DNA of 64,000 nt from Cephalopachus bancanus (taxonomy: Eukaryota; Chordata; Mammalia; Primates; Tarsiidae): assembly GCA_027257055.1 (NCBI GenBank), contig JAPVLO010000277.1, positions 4,216,001 through 4,280,000 of the forward strand, in the 5' to 3' direction. The position numbers were made by a program, and so were the translations under genes. Below, in pieces: positions 61,761 to 64,000 of the stretch. The first letter of the stretch is position 1, and every line of letters starts with the position of its first letter. The notes beneath the pieces were generated by a model. That model did no database searches. It was not told the DNA's origin and saw nothing but the letters and a program-made list of their open reading frames with translations.

Positions 61761-62499
61761 CGGCAGTGTTCTGTGCCTGCTGAGTGCTCCCTGTGAGTTA
61801 AGAGCATGATTTTGCTTTCAACTGGATGACAGCCTTAAAAAACAAACAAACAAAAAACCAAACACCTTTGGCAACGAAAATTTGTAATCTGAAAGATGTC
61901 TCCACAGAACAGACTTTGGTGTGGGTCAGTAGGATCGGAAGATGGAAAAGGGGTTCCCTGTCCCCAAATCTGAGGAACAACGGGCTTTACCAGGCCCCTT
62001 CATTGGACAATAACATATTTAAAAAATCTCATTTTCTCTTCAAATGTATTTTAGTCTGTTTTTGCTAGGGCTTTTTATTTTTATTTTTTAACTCTTCAGG
62101 TGATGCAGTTACACCTGGAGCTATAAAAGCAGGGCTGTCTAGCTGGGTGGCTGCGAAGGCGGCCTTCCACAGGTGACGATTCATGTGGCTGTGGGGCCGC
62201 CGTGCTGATCGTTCCTAGAAGGAGCACAGGGCTCTGGGATCCAGGCCAGCCAGGCGATGGAGATGCCAAGCACCACACGTGTCGGGACAAACCCTTGGCG
62301 GTCACGGGAGAGGCTGAGGCTTCTAGTGGCAGAGGGCAGCATGAACACAGGGCTGCAGACATCGCACAGGCCACAAGAGAGACGCATGCACGTGAGGCCA
62401 GGGATGACCTCAAAAGAGATGCTCTCCTGAATCCTGACCCAAAATCCAGGACGAAACAACAGCTGACAATCATCAGGAAGGCAGAAGTCGCTATGTGAT
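61761..62499. other. Unassigned sequence
   Basis: A 98-codon open frame on plus (62202-62498) and a 133-codon one on minus oppose each other; neither is recognisable. Confidence 0.4.
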
Positions 62500-62692
62500 G
62501 TTGGATGACTTTCCAGAAAGCCCCTGGAACAACAGTGGTATTTTAAGATGATGTTTGCAAGTGCAGTCTCAGCTTGACCCATGAGGCATGGATTTGACAG
62601 TGTGCAATCCTAGACTTGGATGAATCAAACAGAAAGACCACACAGAGGAGGATGAGACAGGGTCTTGGAGCACCGGAGATACTGTTCTTTAG
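62500..62692 (+). repeat. Direct repeat, copy 2
   Basis: Partner of 60600-60806, about 1.9 kb away in the same orientation. No target duplication or poly(A) was found around either copy. Confidence 0.75.
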
Positions 62693-62741
62693 AAAGATTT
62701 AAAAATCTTCCTCTAAATTGTCATCCTTTGTTTTTTGTTTT

Positions 62742-63013
62742 TTGAGTCGGAGTCTCACTCCATCGCCCAGACTGGAGTGCAGTGGCCGCTCCCGGCCACC
62801 GCAGCCTCGACCTGCTGGGCTCCGGCGATCCTTCCGCCTCAGCCTTCCGAGTAGCCGGAACTACAGGCACGCGCTACCACGCCCGGCTGATTTTTGATTT
62901 ATTGTAGAGATGAGGTCTCGCTGCCCAGGGAGTCTCGAAGCCGCAGGCTCAGGCGATCCACTCACCTCAGCCTCCCAAAGGTGCGGGAGGACAGGCTGAG
63001 CCACCGCGCCCGG
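62742..63013 (-). mobile_element. Alu, deletion subfamily
   Basis: ggtctcgctgcccaggga and aaaggtgcggg. CpGs are well kept. No clear duplication was found. Confidence 0.92.
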
Positions 63014-63019
63014 TTAGAT

Positions 63020-64000
63020 CGTTGTCTTTTCACATAAATATTGCACATGCCCGCGCTTTCACCATTTCGCCCAGGTCCCTCCCTCTCTCGCACTATCTGC
63101 ATTTCGGTGCATCTGGGTGCCTGGGAGAGGTGAGGAGAGGGAGGCTCAAGACCCTGTGTCCCGGGACTGCCGAGGCCGGAAGAGCCAGGCCCTGCCTGCC
63201 AGCTCCACCTCCGGTAAAGCGGCTGGAAGAGGCACTAGGTGCACGCTTTATTGGTTTAATAGCTTTATTCTTACAGGGGGAAGAAAAGCTAAATTCCCTA
63301 AACAACACTCATGGGAAGCCCCCGGGGATCCACAGCGAGCCTGTAACAAAGCCACTGCCATGCGACTCGGAGCAGTTTAAGGAAATGGTGAAAGCCTGGG
63401 GGGGGGGAGCCAAGTGTCATGGGCTGGAAAGGAAACCTGCAAATTCATGGCGACTGTCACTGCTTTTACAGGGACAGAAAAATAGCCACTTGACTTTTTT
63501 TTTAAGACTTTTTATTTTCAGGCCCTTTTAGAGGAACCAATTCCTTGAAACAAAGCTTTGTAAAATGCCACAGGGGCCAAGGGGGTTGGGCCGAGCTCTG
63601 AACTGACACTCTTCAGGGCGAGTTTCCTGCAGAGATTATCTGGCAATTTCCAAGAGGCAGTTCTACCCCAGGAGCCTTGGACAAAGCCAATCCTGTTTTC
63701 CGGTTTTTTGCTTTCACATAGGTGTTGAACTCTTACCTTTCTCCATTTAATACAAATTGAAACCCACCTACAAGAATGAAAAAGCAGGGACCGGCTTCTG
63801 CAGAAGTGAATCTTGACTTAGGGCCACACAGCCTCAGACTCCACCCATTCAGGACAGACAACGGGAAAGCCCAGCGCTTTCTGGGAGCTGCTTCCCAGAA
63901 AGCCCACACGTGCGGCTGCTCACACTGCCCTGCAGTTGCCCGGAGAGTAGAAAGCACAGGCAATGCAAAACGTGACATACAGACTCCTTGTCACGGCCGA
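63020..64000. other. Unassigned sequence to window end
   Basis: A 169-codon open frame on plus (63022-63531) crosses a ttcttacag acceptor-like site at 63280 and ends in low-complexity T-runs. It is not recognisable and I do not call a gene. Confidence 0.35.

Overview
The window is primate nuclear DNA with no complete, intact protein-coding gene that I can support. It is packed with dimeric 7SL-derived Alu elements (about 35 full or partial copies), L1 fragments of several ages, MIR/L2 relics, MLT1-type LTRs, simple repeats, one endogenous retrovirus with both LTRs, and two processed pseudogenes. Most young Alus carry a shared set of differences from human AluJ/S/Y: the body opens (antisense) with gttggagtctcactctgtcg, the middle has gatttattgtagagatgaggtct, and the end reads gattacaggctgagcc, without the usual 'gt' after 'ggc'. 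This is a non-anthropoid, lineage-specific Alu family. From memory of primate Alu lineages and of the LTR-rich tarsier genome I infer a tarsier; the primate call is firm and the tarsier call is moderate.

Layout. 1-3487: old repeats, a composite Alu (1801-2206) and MIRs. 3488-11608: a minus-strand endogenous retrovirus with 555/554-bp LTRs, a 5-bp target duplication, a tRNA-Thr-like primer site, a polypurine tract, a dead gag start and env relics. Its interior mixes a gammaretrovirus-like leader and env tail with betaretrovirus-like env and LTR sequence. 11609-24600: ancient repeats, MLT1 LTRs and Alus. 24600-37760: dense Alu/L1 with nested insertions, including an Alu that folds back on itself (30977-31295) and a head-to-head pair of L1 pieces. 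37761-43460: a palindromic repeat, a solitary LTR-like block, and a long antisense L1 carrying a nested Alu and a small inverted-repeat DNA transposon. 43461-49023: MIR/L2 and Alus plus an interstitial telomeric TTAGGG array (48644-48718) with an Alu inserted at its edge. 49738-50356: a COX16 processed pseudogene. 52852-53989: an RPL35A processed pseudogene with an unusually long 3' extension, inserted in an old L1. 54575-64000: MLT1 LTR, Alus, an inverted L1, and a duplicated ~200-bp segment (60600/62500).

Function. There is no operon-like or pathway-like arrangement. Almost everything visible is explained by retrotransposition: L1 supplied the machinery for the Alus and the two mRNA retrocopies (poly(A) or A-rich ends, 7-17 bp target duplications), and a retrovirus integrated separately. 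Two short open stretches with splice-site-like borders (24292-24382 plus; 48278-48383 minus) are the only candidates for exons of a real host gene; I do not recognise either. Repeat boundaries are read by eye and usually good to about 10 bp; family names for very old repeats are from memory and are marked by low confidence.
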